Part shown: in pieces, positions 36,051-44,544 of the stretch
Position numbering within the stretch: the first letter of the stretch is position 1
How the letters are laid out: each line of letters begins with the position of its first letter
Notes under the pieces: generated by a model
Told to the model about the DNA's origin: nothing
Seen by the model: only the letters and a program-made list of their open reading frames with translations
Databases searched by the model: none
Made by a program: the position numbers and the translations under genes
Assembly: GCA_002172675.1 (NCBI GenBank)
Contig: NETF01000175.1
Coordinates: 1 to 48,020 of the forward strand
DNA from: an unicellular cyanobacterium SU3
Lineage (GTDB): Bacteria > Cyanobacteriota > Cyanobacteriia > Cyanobacteriales > Microcystaceae
DNA: 48,020 nucleotides
Direction: 5' to 3'

Positions 36051-37688
36051 TTATATTTTTCTTTCTGTATTGATTACATTTACATTGTCGAACCTTGAGG
36101 TTGATGAGCCATGAGAAACTGAGCTAATCTGCCCAGGTTGGCCTTTTCCATCGAAGAAAGAGCCTCCTAATCGATAATCTGATTCATCGCAAATAGCACT
36201 ACAAGAATTCCAAAACTCTTGTGTATTTGATTGATAGGCAACATCTCTGAGTGCTCCTACAATTTCTCCATTTTTGATTTCAAAAAATGCCTGACCGCCA
36301 AATTGGAAATTATAGCGTTGCTGGTCAATTGAAAATGACCCATCTCCAATAATGTAAATTCCCTTCTCTACATCTTTGATCATATCAGGAACTGAAAGTG
36401 GAGTTTTTCCAGGAGAAAGAGATACATTAGGCATTCTTTGGAACTGAACTGAGTTCCAGCTGTCTGCATAACAACAGCCATGAGAAGCCTCCTCCCCAAT
36501 AATATGTGCTTGATCTCTTATAGCCTGATAATTCACCAAGATTCCATCTTTTACTAAATCCCATTCTTTGGTTGGCACACCTTCATCATCATAACCCACC
36601 TCACCTAAAGAATGCTTTTGTGTTTTATCAGCAACAAGGTTTACTAATTTACTTCCATATTCAAATGATTTGGTTTCCCATTTATCTAGAGTAGCGAAAC
36701 TAGTACCTGCGTAATTCGCTTCATAACCGAGTACCCTATCCAATTCTAGTGGATGTCCCACAGATTCGTGAATGGTTAACCACAAATGACTTGGATCCAA
36801 TACCAACGTATATTTTCCAGGGTCGACACTTTTAGCGGTTAAACTTCCTTTGGCTTGTTTTGCAGCATTCACAGCATCTTCCACCAAATCATAAGATTTT
36901 TTGTATAAAGTCATCCCAACCGGTGATTCGTACTTTTCCGATACCAATCCGTCTAGATATTCGAATCCCATTCCCATAGGAGAACTTAAAGCTTGTCTGT
37001 TGACAAATTTACCTGATTCAGGGTCTATACACGTGATGTTAAAATTTGGCCAAATACGGTGTACATCTTGATCAATGTAACTGCCATCGGTTGAAGCAAA
37101 ATATTTTTGTTCATTGACCAAAAAGAGAAAATTACTAATATAATTAGCACCTGCTTCCATCGCTTTTGCATTGGCATCGAGCAACATCTCTACTTTATCT
37201 TTAACGGGAACTTCGAAGGCATTTTTAGTAATTGGTGCTTTCCATGATACTTCACCTACTCCTTTTACAGGAACTAGCTTTACTGGTTCTTCTTGATATT
37301 TTGCATTGGCTTTAGCAATAGCTGCGGCTTGTTTGGCTGCTTTGGCTATTCCTTCTTTGGTTACATCGTTGGTAGCGGCAAATCCCCAAGTACCATCCAC
37401 AATCACTCTGATACCTGTACCAAATGATTCGGTATTAACAACATTCTGTACTTTATCTTCTCTTGTTACTACAAATTGATTGAGGTACCTGCCAATTCTC
37501 ACATCAGCATAAGTTGCACCTACCGATTTTGATGCTTCTAAAGCAGTATCTGCCAATTCTTTCTTTAGGATAATATCCATACCAGGCGAATATTGATCTA
37601 GTGGTACAGGATTACCCCGCATATGGATAGGTAGAAACATCGCACCTGCTCCTAAACCTGCCAGTCGGCTAAAATCTCTTCTATTCAT
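36051..37688 (-). CDS. TldD-family metallopeptidase with Tat signal, copy 2
   Basis: The 545-residue protein starts MNRRDFSRLAGLGAGAMFL, a twin-arginine-type signal. The zinc motif HESVGH is at 307-312, with the downstream GEEASHGCCYADSW and FQFGGQAFFEIKNG regions of TldD proteins. It closely resembles the neighbouring copy at 37764-39395 along its whole length. TldD is the catalytic subunit of TldD/TldE in other bacteria. The Tat signal suggests export of the folded protein to the periplasm, while the TldE-like subunit has none. Its peptide substrate is unknown. Confidence 0.92.
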   Translation of the reverse strand: MNRRDFSRLAGLGAGAMFLPIHMRGNPVPLDQYSPGMDIILKKELADTALEASKSVGATYADVRIGRYLNQFVVTREDKVQNVVNTESFGTGIRVIVDGTWGFAATNDVTKEGIAKAAKQAAAIAKANAKYQEEPVKLVPVKGVGEVSWKAPITKNAFEVPVKDKVEMLLDANAKAMEAGANYISNFLFLVNEQKYFASTDGSYIDQDVHRIWPNFNITCIDPESGKFVNRQALSSPMGMGFEYLDGLVSEKYESPVGMTLYKKSYDLVEDAVNAAKQAKGSLTAKSVDPGKYTLVLDPSHLWLTIHESVGHPLELDRVLGYEANYAGTSFATLDKWETKSFEYGSKLVNLVADKTQKHSLGEVGYDDEGVPTKEWDLVKDGILVNYQAIRDQAHIIGEEASHGCCYADSWNSVQFQRMPNVSLSPGKTPLSVPDMIKDVEKGIYIIGDGSFSIDQQRYNFQFGGQAFFEIKNGEIVGALRDVAYQSNTQEFWNSCSAICDESDYRLGGSFFDGKGQPGQISSVSHGSSTSRFDNVNVINTERKI

Positions 37689-37721
37689 ATATATGTCGAT
37701 TTGTTAAGTTGTTAAGCCGTT

Positions 37722-37740
37722 AAGTCGACTTTATCGACTT
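37722..37740. repeat. small inverted repeat between TldD copies
   Basis: AAGTCGA and TCGACTT form a perfect 7-bp stem around CTTTA in the 75-bp gap between the two TldD genes. Just before it GTTAAG is repeated imperfectly three times (37703-37724). There is no T-tract, so it is more likely an mRNA-processing or repeat-derived structure than a terminator. Confidence 0.35.
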
Positions 37741-37763
37741 CTCAACCCAACAGCTCTGCTAAA

Positions 37764-39395
37764 TTATATTTTCCTTGCTGTGTTAATCACATTTACCTCA
37801 TCAAATCTGGTAGTTGCACTACCATGTGAAACCGCACTTATTTGACTAGGTTGTCCCTTGCCATCGAAAAATGAACCAAATAAACGATAATCTCGATCAT
37901 CACAAATTTTAGAACACGAGTTCCAAAATTCTTGGGTATTAGATTGGTAAGCTACATCATTCAACATACCTACAATTTCTCCATTTTTGATTTCATAGAA
38001 AAGCTGCCCACCAAACTGGAAATTATAACGCTGTTGGTCTATTGAATAAGAACCTCTACCTGCAATAAAAATCCCCTTTTCAACATCTTTGATCATTTGT
38101 TCTACAGAATATAGATCCTTACCGGCCGCCAAAGATACATTAGGCATTCGCTGGAACTGTACCGAACTCCAACTATCTGCATAGCAACATCCATGAGATG
38201 CTTCTTCGTCAATAATATGTGCTTGATCTCTTATTGCTTGATAATTTACTAAAATTCCATCTTTCACCAAATCCCATTGTTTTGTACCCACTCCTTCATC
38301 GTCATAGCCTACCGCACCAAGTGAGTAAGGCTGAGTTTTATCTGCAAATAGGTTTACTTCTTTGCTACCATATTCGAAAGCTTTGGTTTTCCATTTGTCT
38401 AAAGTTGCGAAGCTAGTACCAGCATAATTGGCTTCATAACCCAACACGCGATCTAACTCTAAAGGATGGCCAACTGATTCATGTATGGTTAAACCCAAGT
38501 GATTAGGTTCTAATACTAAACTATATTTCCCAGGATCAACTGATTTAGCCGACAATTTTTCTTTGGCTTGTTTTGCAGCCGCTACTGCGTCAGCTACTAA
38601 ATCGTAAGAATATTTATACATTACCAGCCCTTCGGGTCCCAACACTTTATCTTCATCTTTTGGTTGAAGGTATTCATATCCCATCCCCAAAGGTGCGCTT
38701 AATGCCCTTCTTCGTTGAAATCCATCTTTACCAATACAAGTAACCGTAAAGGTAGGCCAAATCCTATGTATATCTTGATTTATATAACTCCCTTCGGTGG
38801 AGGCAAAATACTTTTGCTCATTTACTAAAAATAAGTTGGTGTTTATATAACTAGCACCACTTTCTAAAGCTTTAGAGTTAGCTTCAATCAACAAATCGGC
38901 TTTCTCTTTAATGGGAATTTCAAAAGCGTTTTGCTCCATTGGTGTTTTCCAACTTTGCTCTCCATGCGATTTTACAGGTACAAGTTGAACTGGTTCTTTT
39001 TGAAACTTACCATTAGCCTTGGCAATTAATACTGCTTGTTCTGCCGCTTTTTTTATGCCATCTTCACTTACATCGTTGGTTGAAGCAAAACCCCAAGTAC
39101 CATCTGCTATCACCCTGATACCCAATCCATAAGATTCAGTATTTACTATATTTTGAACATTCTTTTCTCGGGTAAATAGGTATTGGTTGAGGTATCTCCC
39201 AATTCTGATATCGGCATAAGAAGCTCCTCTAGATGTAGCGGCATTCAAACCAATATCCGCCATTTTTTTGTTTCTAGCTACATCCATAGGATTTAGCATA
39301 GATTCTTGAGCGATGGGCCTACTAAATGCTGGTAAAGGAGCCAAAATTGCACCAACACCTGCACCGGTTAGTTTCACAAAATCTCTTCTATTCAA
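37764..39395 (-). CDS. TldD-family metallopeptidase with Tat signal, copy 1
   Basis: The 543-residue protein starts MNRRDFVKLTGAGVGAILAP, a good Tat motif (RRDFVK). The zinc motif HESVGH lies at 305-310. Long blocks are nearly identical to the copy downstream, including the DEEASHGCCYADSW and YNFQFGGQ regions, so the pair arose by tandem duplication. Differences cluster in the loop after the IHRIWP motif (about residues 225-260). As first gene it probably defines the promoter of the operon running to 32717. It could form a homodimer, or a heterodimer with copy 2 or TldE. Confidence 0.92.
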   Translation of the reverse strand: MNRRDFVKLTGAGVGAILAPLPAFSRPIAQESMLNPMDVARNKKMADIGLNAATSRGASYADIRIGRYLNQYLFTREKNVQNIVNTESYGLGIRVIADGTWGFASTNDVSEDGIKKAAEQAVLIAKANGKFQKEPVQLVPVKSHGEQSWKTPMEQNAFEIPIKEKADLLIEANSKALESGASYINTNLFLVNEQKYFASTEGSYINQDIHRIWPTFTVTCIGKDGFQRRRALSAPLGMGYEYLQPKDEDKVLGPEGLVMYKYSYDLVADAVAAAKQAKEKLSAKSVDPGKYSLVLEPNHLGLTIHESVGHPLELDRVLGYEANYAGTSFATLDKWKTKAFEYGSKEVNLFADKTQPYSLGAVGYDDEGVGTKQWDLVKDGILVNYQAIRDQAHIIDEEASHGCCYADSWSSVQFQRMPNVSLAAGKDLYSVEQMIKDVEKGIFIAGRGSYSIDQQRYNFQFGGQLFYEIKNGEIVGMLNDVAYQSNTQEFWNSCSKICDDRDYRLFGSFFDGKGQPSQISAVSHGSATTRFDEVNVINTARKI

Positions 39396-39828
39396 AATAT
39401 GTAGTATATGGTTTTATAATCAAATAAATAATGATACCCTATTGTTTAAAAATGAATTTTTAATTCTGATTTGAGAGAAAAACTCATTACATAAGGCGTA
39501 GAAGCTTGTTGTGATTTTCTTAAAATTATACTCAAAACTAAAGATTTTCTTTATATTTTCATATTTTTTCTTCGTAAAATTATGGTTATTGAAATGTATG
39601 CATTTTAATGTAAGAATTATACCGTTTAACTGCTCGAGAGACTAATTAATAAAAAAAACCTAAGAAAAAATTTCCTAGGTTTTCTTTATATCAATCAAGA
39701 TTAATTATGCTTCAATAGATTCAAATGCTCGTTCTACTCCACTATTCATTGTTTCATTTGTACTTCATCACAATCCTCTTTGTTATGAATAGGTTATTAC
39801 TGATAATAGAACGTTTTTTATTAGTAGA
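39396..39828. other. non-coding gap with terminator
   Basis: These 433 bp separate the TldD block from the dehydratase gene. A terminator for the dehydratase operon is at 39651-39683. On the minus strand a 19-codon open stretch without a start ends near 39704; I do not call it. The remainder is AT-rich and should hold the TldD promoter. Confidence 0.5.
39651..39683 (-). terminator. terminator downstream of dehydratase gene
   Basis: Bases 39655-39667 pair with 39671-39683 (12 of 13 positions) around an AAA loop. On the minus strand the stem ends in a run of T (complement of 39651-39658). It lies about 145 bp after the dehydratase stop. The A/T symmetry lets it also work on the plus strand, where no gene is read. 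Confidence 0.6.
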
Positions 39829-41280
39829 TTAACTCCAAAGCCTATCCCACGAGCGGTCTTCATCCCATTCTGGAGTAGGCGCAAAAAGTTTCTCTCCTTT
39901 CAATAGATGTTCTTCAATTACTTCTTCATTAATGTCTATTCCTAAACCAGGTTTATCTGGTACTTTAATAAATCCTTCATTAGCTATTGGTTTGTCTATT
40001 CCACCTACCATATCTTCCCACCAATCAACTTCTACAGAATGGTGTTCCAAGGCCACAAAGTTTTGAGTAGCTGCTGCACAATGGGCATTAGCCATAAATG
40101 AAATTGGTGTACCTGCAAAGTGCATAGCCATTGGAATACCTCTTTCTTCGGCATAATCACCAATTCTCTTCGTTTCTAAAATACCACCCGATGATGCTAA
40201 ATCAGGATGAACCATATCAACAGCTCTTGCATCAATCAATTTTATAAATTCTTCTTTGAGGTATATATCCTCACCAGTAAGTGTAGGTGTCGTAATTGAA
40301 GTAGTGATTTCGCGCCATTGATCCGTATAATGCCAAGGGATTAAATCTTCTAACCAAGCTAACTGATACTTTTCTAAAGCCTGGCCCAATCTTATACAAG
40401 TATTGATAGGAATATGACCGAAGTGGTCAGCAGCTAAAGGAATTTCGTAACCAACTGTCTCCCTTATAACTCTCACATAATCTACTAATTCTTCTAAGCC
40501 TTTATCTGTAATTTGTATATTGGTAAATGGATGTTGCGTCATGCCATAAGACATTGACTCGGAATTCCACTGGCTACCATCAATAATTTGATTGTTAATT
40601 ACAGCCCCATCAATATCTTTTACCATTTCAACACCAAAATCCATTTTCAAAAAGGTAAAACCTTTGTCTAGCCTGCCTTTCATTCGCGAAGCATAGACAC
40701 TTTTATCTTGTGACTTAGCAGTATCGGTATAAAGTCTTACATAATCTCTGTATTTACCACCAAGTAATTGATATACTGGAACGCCAAACGCTTTTCCTGT
40801 TAAATCCCACAATGCCATCTCAACCCCACAAACGCCTCCTGCTTGTCTTCCATGTCCACCAAATTGCTTGATCTTTTTAAATAACTTTTCTACATTACAC
40901 GGATTTTCTCCCAATAGTCTACTTTTTAAGAAAAGTGCATAACGAGCACTACCTCCATCTCTTACCTCACCATAACCTGAGATGCCTTGATTGGTATCTA
41001 TTCTAATAATGGGCACTCTCATAGGTGCGCCTGTTACTTCTGCAATTCTTAGATCAGTAATTTTTAAATCTGAAGGATTTGAACTGCGATTTACCTTTTG
41101 GGTAGAATATGCCAAGGTATCTTCTACACTAGCAAATGTAAAAGCCCCTAAACTTAAACCACTTAACAAAGATTTTTGCAAGAAACCTCTTCTATCATTT
41201 TTCTTAGCAGTTTCTCTTTCTGCTTTTACACTGGCAGGAACACTCTCCTGCTGCATTAATTTCTCAAGTATTTTTTTCAT
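39829..41280 (-). CDS. Tat-signal enolase-superfamily acid-sugar dehydratase
   Basis: The mandelate-racemase-like protein has 483 residues with an N-terminal extension holding a twin-arginine signal (DRRGFLQKSLLSGLSLGAFT, about 29-48). The metal ligands are Asp285 (LAADHFGHIP), Glu311 (WLEDLIPW) and Glu337 (LTGEDIYL), followed by His387 (AMHFAG) and Glu412 (ALEHHS). As I remember, E. coli galactonate dehydratase has D183, E209, E235, H285 and E310; the spacings 26, 26, 50 and 25 are the same. It would dehydrate a sugar acid, outside the cytoplasm if exported. The exact substrate is unknown. The RraA-like gene is just upstream. Confidence 0.85.
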   Translation of the reverse strand: MKKILEKLMQQESVPASVKAERETAKKNDRRGFLQKSLLSGLSLGAFTFASVEDTLAYSTQKVNRSSNPSDLKITDLRIAEVTGAPMRVPIIRIDTNQGISGYGEVRDGGSARYALFLKSRLLGENPCNVEKLFKKIKQFGGHGRQAGGVCGVEMALWDLTGKAFGVPVYQLLGGKYRDYVRLYTDTAKSQDKSVYASRMKGRLDKGFTFLKMDFGVEMVKDIDGAVINNQIIDGSQWNSESMSYGMTQHPFTNIQITDKGLEELVDYVRVIRETVGYEIPLAADHFGHIPINTCIRLGQALEKYQLAWLEDLIPWHYTDQWREITTSITTPTLTGEDIYLKEEFIKLIDARAVDMVHPDLASSGGILETKRIGDYAEERGIPMAMHFAGTPISFMANAHCAAATQNFVALEHHSVEVDWWEDMVGGIDKPIANEGFIKVPDKPGLGIDINEEVIEEHLLKGEKLFAPTPEWDEDRSWDRLWS

Positions 41281-41340
41281 TTTCGTTTGAATTTTGTTTT
41301 AAATGAAATACAATAGCAATTAGCAGATTACTGACTTCTG

Positions 41341-42273
41341 TTACCAATTTCTTTTTTCTAGAAAAGCATCTAACTCTTCTCTTGTCATAGGAAGCAATTC
41401 AGGATGAGCGTCTATCCAACCTAAAAAATCTTCTTTAATTTCGTCTGTCCAGCGTGTATCTATTTGACCTGGCGTGTATTTTCCTTCTTTCAATTTCTCA
41501 ATACCGAATGCATCTCTTAGGGCGATAAATTCTGCATTGATTACAACCTTTTCTGCCAAATGAGCAGGTATAAAGATTACTCCTTCTCTTTTTGCCAATA
41601 CTACATCGCCAGGAAGTACCAAAGCTCTGCCAATGCGAGTTGGTGAATTTAAGCCTCCTAAAATCATTTCCTGAATAAATGAGGGATCCCAGCCTTTCAC
41701 AAAAGCATTAAAGCCTTCAATCTTTTCCAATCCTCCCAAATCGCGTAGTGAACCATAAAATACCACGCCATTACCAGATTTGGCATAAATAGAATTACCG
41801 AGGTTATCGCCAATTAAAGTACCATTTACTATTTTCCCAAAACCATCGGCTACATACACATCTCCTTGCTGCAACATATCGATTGGCCAAGAATTAGAAG
41901 CACCAATTCTTCCATCTGCTTCGCCTTGCTTTTTGATGATTTCATCTAAATCAATTCTTTTTGGTAAGTAAGTGGCCGTAAGTGCTCTACCACAAATAGT
42001 CTCATGGGCATGTATCATTTTCCACTCTCCTTCAAATTGGTTATTGTATCCTTCACCTCTCAATACCCCCCAAGCCTCTTCAATAGATATATTCTTCATT
42101 CTTTCTATGATGCTATCGGATACTTTAGGCCTGCCATCGGGAAGGCGTTCACCTTCCCAAGCAGCAGTAAGCGCAATTACTTGCTCTTTGTTGGCTATCA
42201 TTTGAGCATTAATAGCTGCATGTGTCAATGCTACTAATACCAAAGTGAAATATAGTGTCAGTTTTTTGGTCAT
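41341..42273 (-). CDS. exported RraA/HMG-aldolase-like protein
   Basis: After a signal peptide (about 1-23, ending NAQ) the 310-residue protein shows the RraA-family core: GDVYVADGFGKIVNGTLIGD near 135-155, then GVVFYGSLRDLGGL, whose Arg-Asp pair is the catalytic pair in 4-hydroxy-4-methyl-2-oxoglutarate aldolases. It has N- and C-terminal extensions beyond the usual 160-220 residues. Class II pyruvate aldolases of this family split 2-keto acids to pyruvate. It is 60 bp upstream of the dehydratase, so dehydration followed by retro-aldol cleavage outside the cytoplasm is plausible but unproven. RNase E inhibition (RraA proper) is unlikely for an exported protein. Confidence 0.82.
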   Translation of the reverse strand: MTKKLTLYFTLVLVALTHAAINAQMIANKEQVIALTAAWEGERLPDGRPKVSDSIIERMKNISIEEAWGVLRGEGYNNQFEGEWKMIHAHETICGRALTATYLPKRIDLDEIIKKQGEADGRIGASNSWPIDMLQQGDVYVADGFGKIVNGTLIGDNLGNSIYAKSGNGVVFYGSLRDLGGLEKIEGFNAFVKGWDPSFIQEMILGGLNSPTRIGRALVLPGDVVLAKREGVIFIPAHLAEKVVINAEFIALRDAFGIEKLKEGKYTPGQIDTRWTDEIKEDFLGWIDAHPELLPMTREELDAFLEKRNW

Positions 42274-42618
42274 GGGTTAAAAGTTTAGAAATCTAGGATT
42301 GAAAATAGTTAATACAGTTAAAGTAACTGTCCAGTACTGTGAATGAATAAGGAGATAGCAATTCTCAATAAGGATAAAAAGTATTTGTGTATTCAGAATA
42401 ACTACATATTAATTTAATTTTTGGCTTAATGCATTTTTCTTCATGCTGGTATTGTTCCAAAAATCAAATTGAAAGAATTGATTATAAAATTACGCTTAAA
42501 TTAAGATTTAAATCCCAAGAACCTGTTTGAGATTTAATTAGAAATCATTACTTTTCTAATAGCCTAAGTACTTAAAACGATATTGTTTAAAAAGTAGATC
42601 ATTGAAAAAGTAGAGCCC
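42274..42618. other. non-coding divergent promoter region
   Basis: The 345-bp gap separates the RraA-like gene (minus) from the SDR gene (plus). It contains an operator-like palindrome at 42314-42330 and otherwise AT-rich DNA. No reading frame or RNA gene was recognised. Confidence 0.5.
42314..42330. promoter_or_regulatory. palindrome ACAGTTA-N3-TAACTGT, operator candidate
   Basis: Two perfect 7-bp arms flank AAG, giving a 17-bp dyad 41 bp upstream of the RraA-like start and about 290 bp upstream of the SDR start. There is no T-tract. The position suits a dimeric regulator of the acid-sugar genes. No regulator gene is adjacent. Confidence 0.4.
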
Positions 42619-43275
42619 ATGGAAAAGCCTCTTATCATCATTATTGGTGCAGGACCAGGAGTAAGCTTACACGTAGCTAAAATATTTGGAAACAATCAGT
42701 ATAAGGTCGCTTTAATTGCACGCAATACGAAAAAGTTAGAGCAACTTTCAGATGAATTAAAATCTGAAGGAATTTCAAGTACTTATTACACTTGCGATGT
42801 ATCTGAAAAAACTGCAATTGATAGTTGCTTCGAAAAAATTAAACAAGATCACGGAACAGCTGTAGATAGCTTTTTGTACAATGCAGCACTGCTCGATAAA
42901 CAAATCCCTTCAAGTATAGCATACGACAATCTTATTAAAGATTTTAAAGTCAATATTGCAGGTGCCATTTATTGCTGCCAAAAAGTACTTCCAAACATGA
43001 AAGAAAATAAGAAAGGTACCATTTTACTTACAGGTGGTGGACTCGCCCTAAAACCTTATTACGAGTATACTTCTCTTTCCATTGGTAAAGCAGGAATAAG
43101 AAGTTTGGCTTTTTGTCTGGCTCAAGAATTAAAAGGAACTGGTATAAAAGTCGGAACTGTAACTATTGCTGGTTTTGTTGAAAAGGGTACCCATTTTTCT
43201 CCAGAAAAAATTGCTGAAGAATTCTGGAAAATACACACTGGGGAGAATAAAGGCGTAGAGTTTATCTATCAATAA
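42619..43275 (+). CDS. SDR-family protein with altered catalytic motif
   Basis: The 218-residue Rossmann protein starts with a cofactor loop IIGAGPGVSLHVAKIFG (7-23) and has the usual CDVSEK and YNAAL segments. In the active-site helix the expected Tyr-x-x-x-Lys is not present: YTSLSIGKAG has Leu four residues before the Lys, with the nearest Tyr seven before it. The Ser position reads LTGGG. It may use a shifted Tyr or be non-classical; similar GxGPGxG SDRs with a 'SLSxGKA' helix exist, by memory. It precedes the MFS transporter and probably forms an operon with it. Confidence 0.82.
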   Translation: MEKPLIIIIGAGPGVSLHVAKIFGNNQYKVALIARNTKKLEQLSDELKSEGISSTYYTCDVSEKTAIDSCFEKIKQDHGTAVDSFLYNAALLDKQIPSSIAYDNLIKDFKVNIAGAIYCCQKVLPNMKENKKGTILLTGGGLALKPYYEYTSLSIGKAGIRSLAFCLAQELKGTGIKVGTVTIAGFVEKGTHFSPEKIAEEFWKIHTGENKGVEFIYQ

Positions 43276-43309
43276 TATTTTAAATTACATCAGAAGTTCT
43301 AATCGTTAC

Positions 43310-44482
43310 ATCGTAAAGAAACAGGCATCACATAGCATCTTATTCATTATTGTTTACGCACAATTTGCTGGAACTTCCCTTTGGTTTGCGGGTAATGCTG
43401 TGCTTCCTGCCCTTCAAATTCAATTTAATTTCACCAATGAAAGTCTAGGACACATGACTTCTGCAGTGCAGATTGGTTTTATCATTGGTACTTTAGTTTT
43501 TGCCATTTTTTCATTAGCAGATCGATTTGTACCGAATTTGGTATTTTTTCTTTCCGCATTGGCTGGGGCTTGTTTCAATGCTGCTATTCTGTTTACAGAA
43601 GTTTCCCAAGTTAAATTGATTTTCTTTAGGTTTTTAACAGGTTTCTTTCTTGCAGGTATTTATCCTGTTGGGATGAAGATAGCAGCTGATTGGTATGAAA
43701 AAGGATTGGGAAAAGCTTTAGGTTTTTTAGTAGGTGCCTTGGTATTGGGTACAGCTTTTCCCCATTTACTCAATAGTTTGCAACAATTTTTTTCTTGGAA
43801 AAGTGTGCTAGGTTTTGTTTCTCTTTTTGCCCTGAGTGGAGGTGCATTGATACTTTTTATGCCTGTTGGGCCTTACAGAAGAAAAGCACCCAAGTTTAAG
43901 CTAAGTGCCGTGACAGATGTATTTAAAGTAAAACCACTATTGCAAAGTGCCTTGGGTTATTTCGGGCATATGTGGGAATTGTATGCCTTTTGGGCATTTG
44001 TACCTTGGTTTCTATCGTACTATGCTAACAGACAAGAGATTTCCATAAATGTTTCCCTTTGGTCTTTTGTAATTATAGCAATTGGAAGTGTGTTTTGTGT
44101 GTTTGGCGGTTTGACTTCCTTGAAAAAAGGAAGTTTATTTGTGGCAAAAAACAGTTTACTGCTCTCTGGAATCGCTTGTTTGTTGTCACCTTTTTTGTTC
44201 TTTCTTCCTTTTCCATTAGTAATTGCTTACTTATTATTTTGGGGAGCCATGGTCATCCCTGACTCACCTCAATTCTCTAGTATGGTTGCCAAGGCAGCAC
44301 CACCTGAAATTATTGGTACTGCACTTACGATTGTGAATTGCACTGGTTTTACTATTTCGGTAATCAGTATTCAGTTATTGAGTTGGGCATCTGGTTTTTC
44401 TGGATATGAAATGTATATATTTTTACTGCTCTTGCCTGGACCTATATCCGGTTTGTTGGGGGTAAAGGATTATGGGAAGTAA
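43310..44482 (+). CDS. MFS transporter with non-canonical or lost start codon
   Basis: The reading frame gives about 12 membrane helices typical of the major facilitator superfamily. The first helix (ILFIIVYAQFAGTSLWFAGN) lies upstream of the first ordinary start, GTG at 43400, and would be lost if that were used. From 43259 to 43400 the frame is open but holds no ATG, GTG or TTG. I place the start at ATC 43310 (then VKKQASHS), because a basic n-region directly before the helix fits; an ATT further in is also possible. A start-codon mutation or a sequencing error cannot be excluded. Substrate is likely a small organic acid, by context only. Confidence 0.8.
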   Translation: MVKKQASHSILFIIVYAQFAGTSLWFAGNAVLPALQIQFNFTNESLGHMTSAVQIGFIIGTLVFAIFSLADRFVPNLVFFLSALAGACFNAAILFTEVSQVKLIFFRFLTGFFLAGIYPVGMKIAADWYEKGLGKALGFLVGALVLGTAFPHLLNSLQQFFSWKSVLGFVSLFALSGGALILFMPVGPYRRKAPKFKLSAVTDVFKVKPLLQSALGYFGHMWELYAFWAFVPWFLSYYANRQEISINVSLWSFVIIAIGSVFCVFGGLTSLKKGSLFVAKNSLLLSGIACLLSPFLFFLPFPLVIAYLLFWGAMVIPDSPQFSSMVAKAAPPEIIGTALTIVNCTGFTISVISIQLLSWASGFSGYEMYIFLLLLPGPISGLLGVKDYGK

Positions 44483-44544
44483 ATTGTAATTTTTAATTAC
44501 GAATATTTATTACCCAAAAAATAAATCGATAATTAGAAATTATT

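Noticed and set aside
39704-39765. Short open stretch on the minus strand after the dehydratase
   Set aside because: It has only about 19 codons, with at best an internal ATG 14 codons from its end, and no ribosome-binding or family evidence.
43400-44482. GTG start at 43400 for the MFS transporter
   Set aside because: It would remove the well-formed first membrane helix that is encoded upstream in the same frame.
44486-44500. AT-rich hairpin after the MFS gene as terminator
   Set aside because: The stem has only six pairs, nearly all A-T, with no clear T-tract beyond its own sequence; chance is likely.
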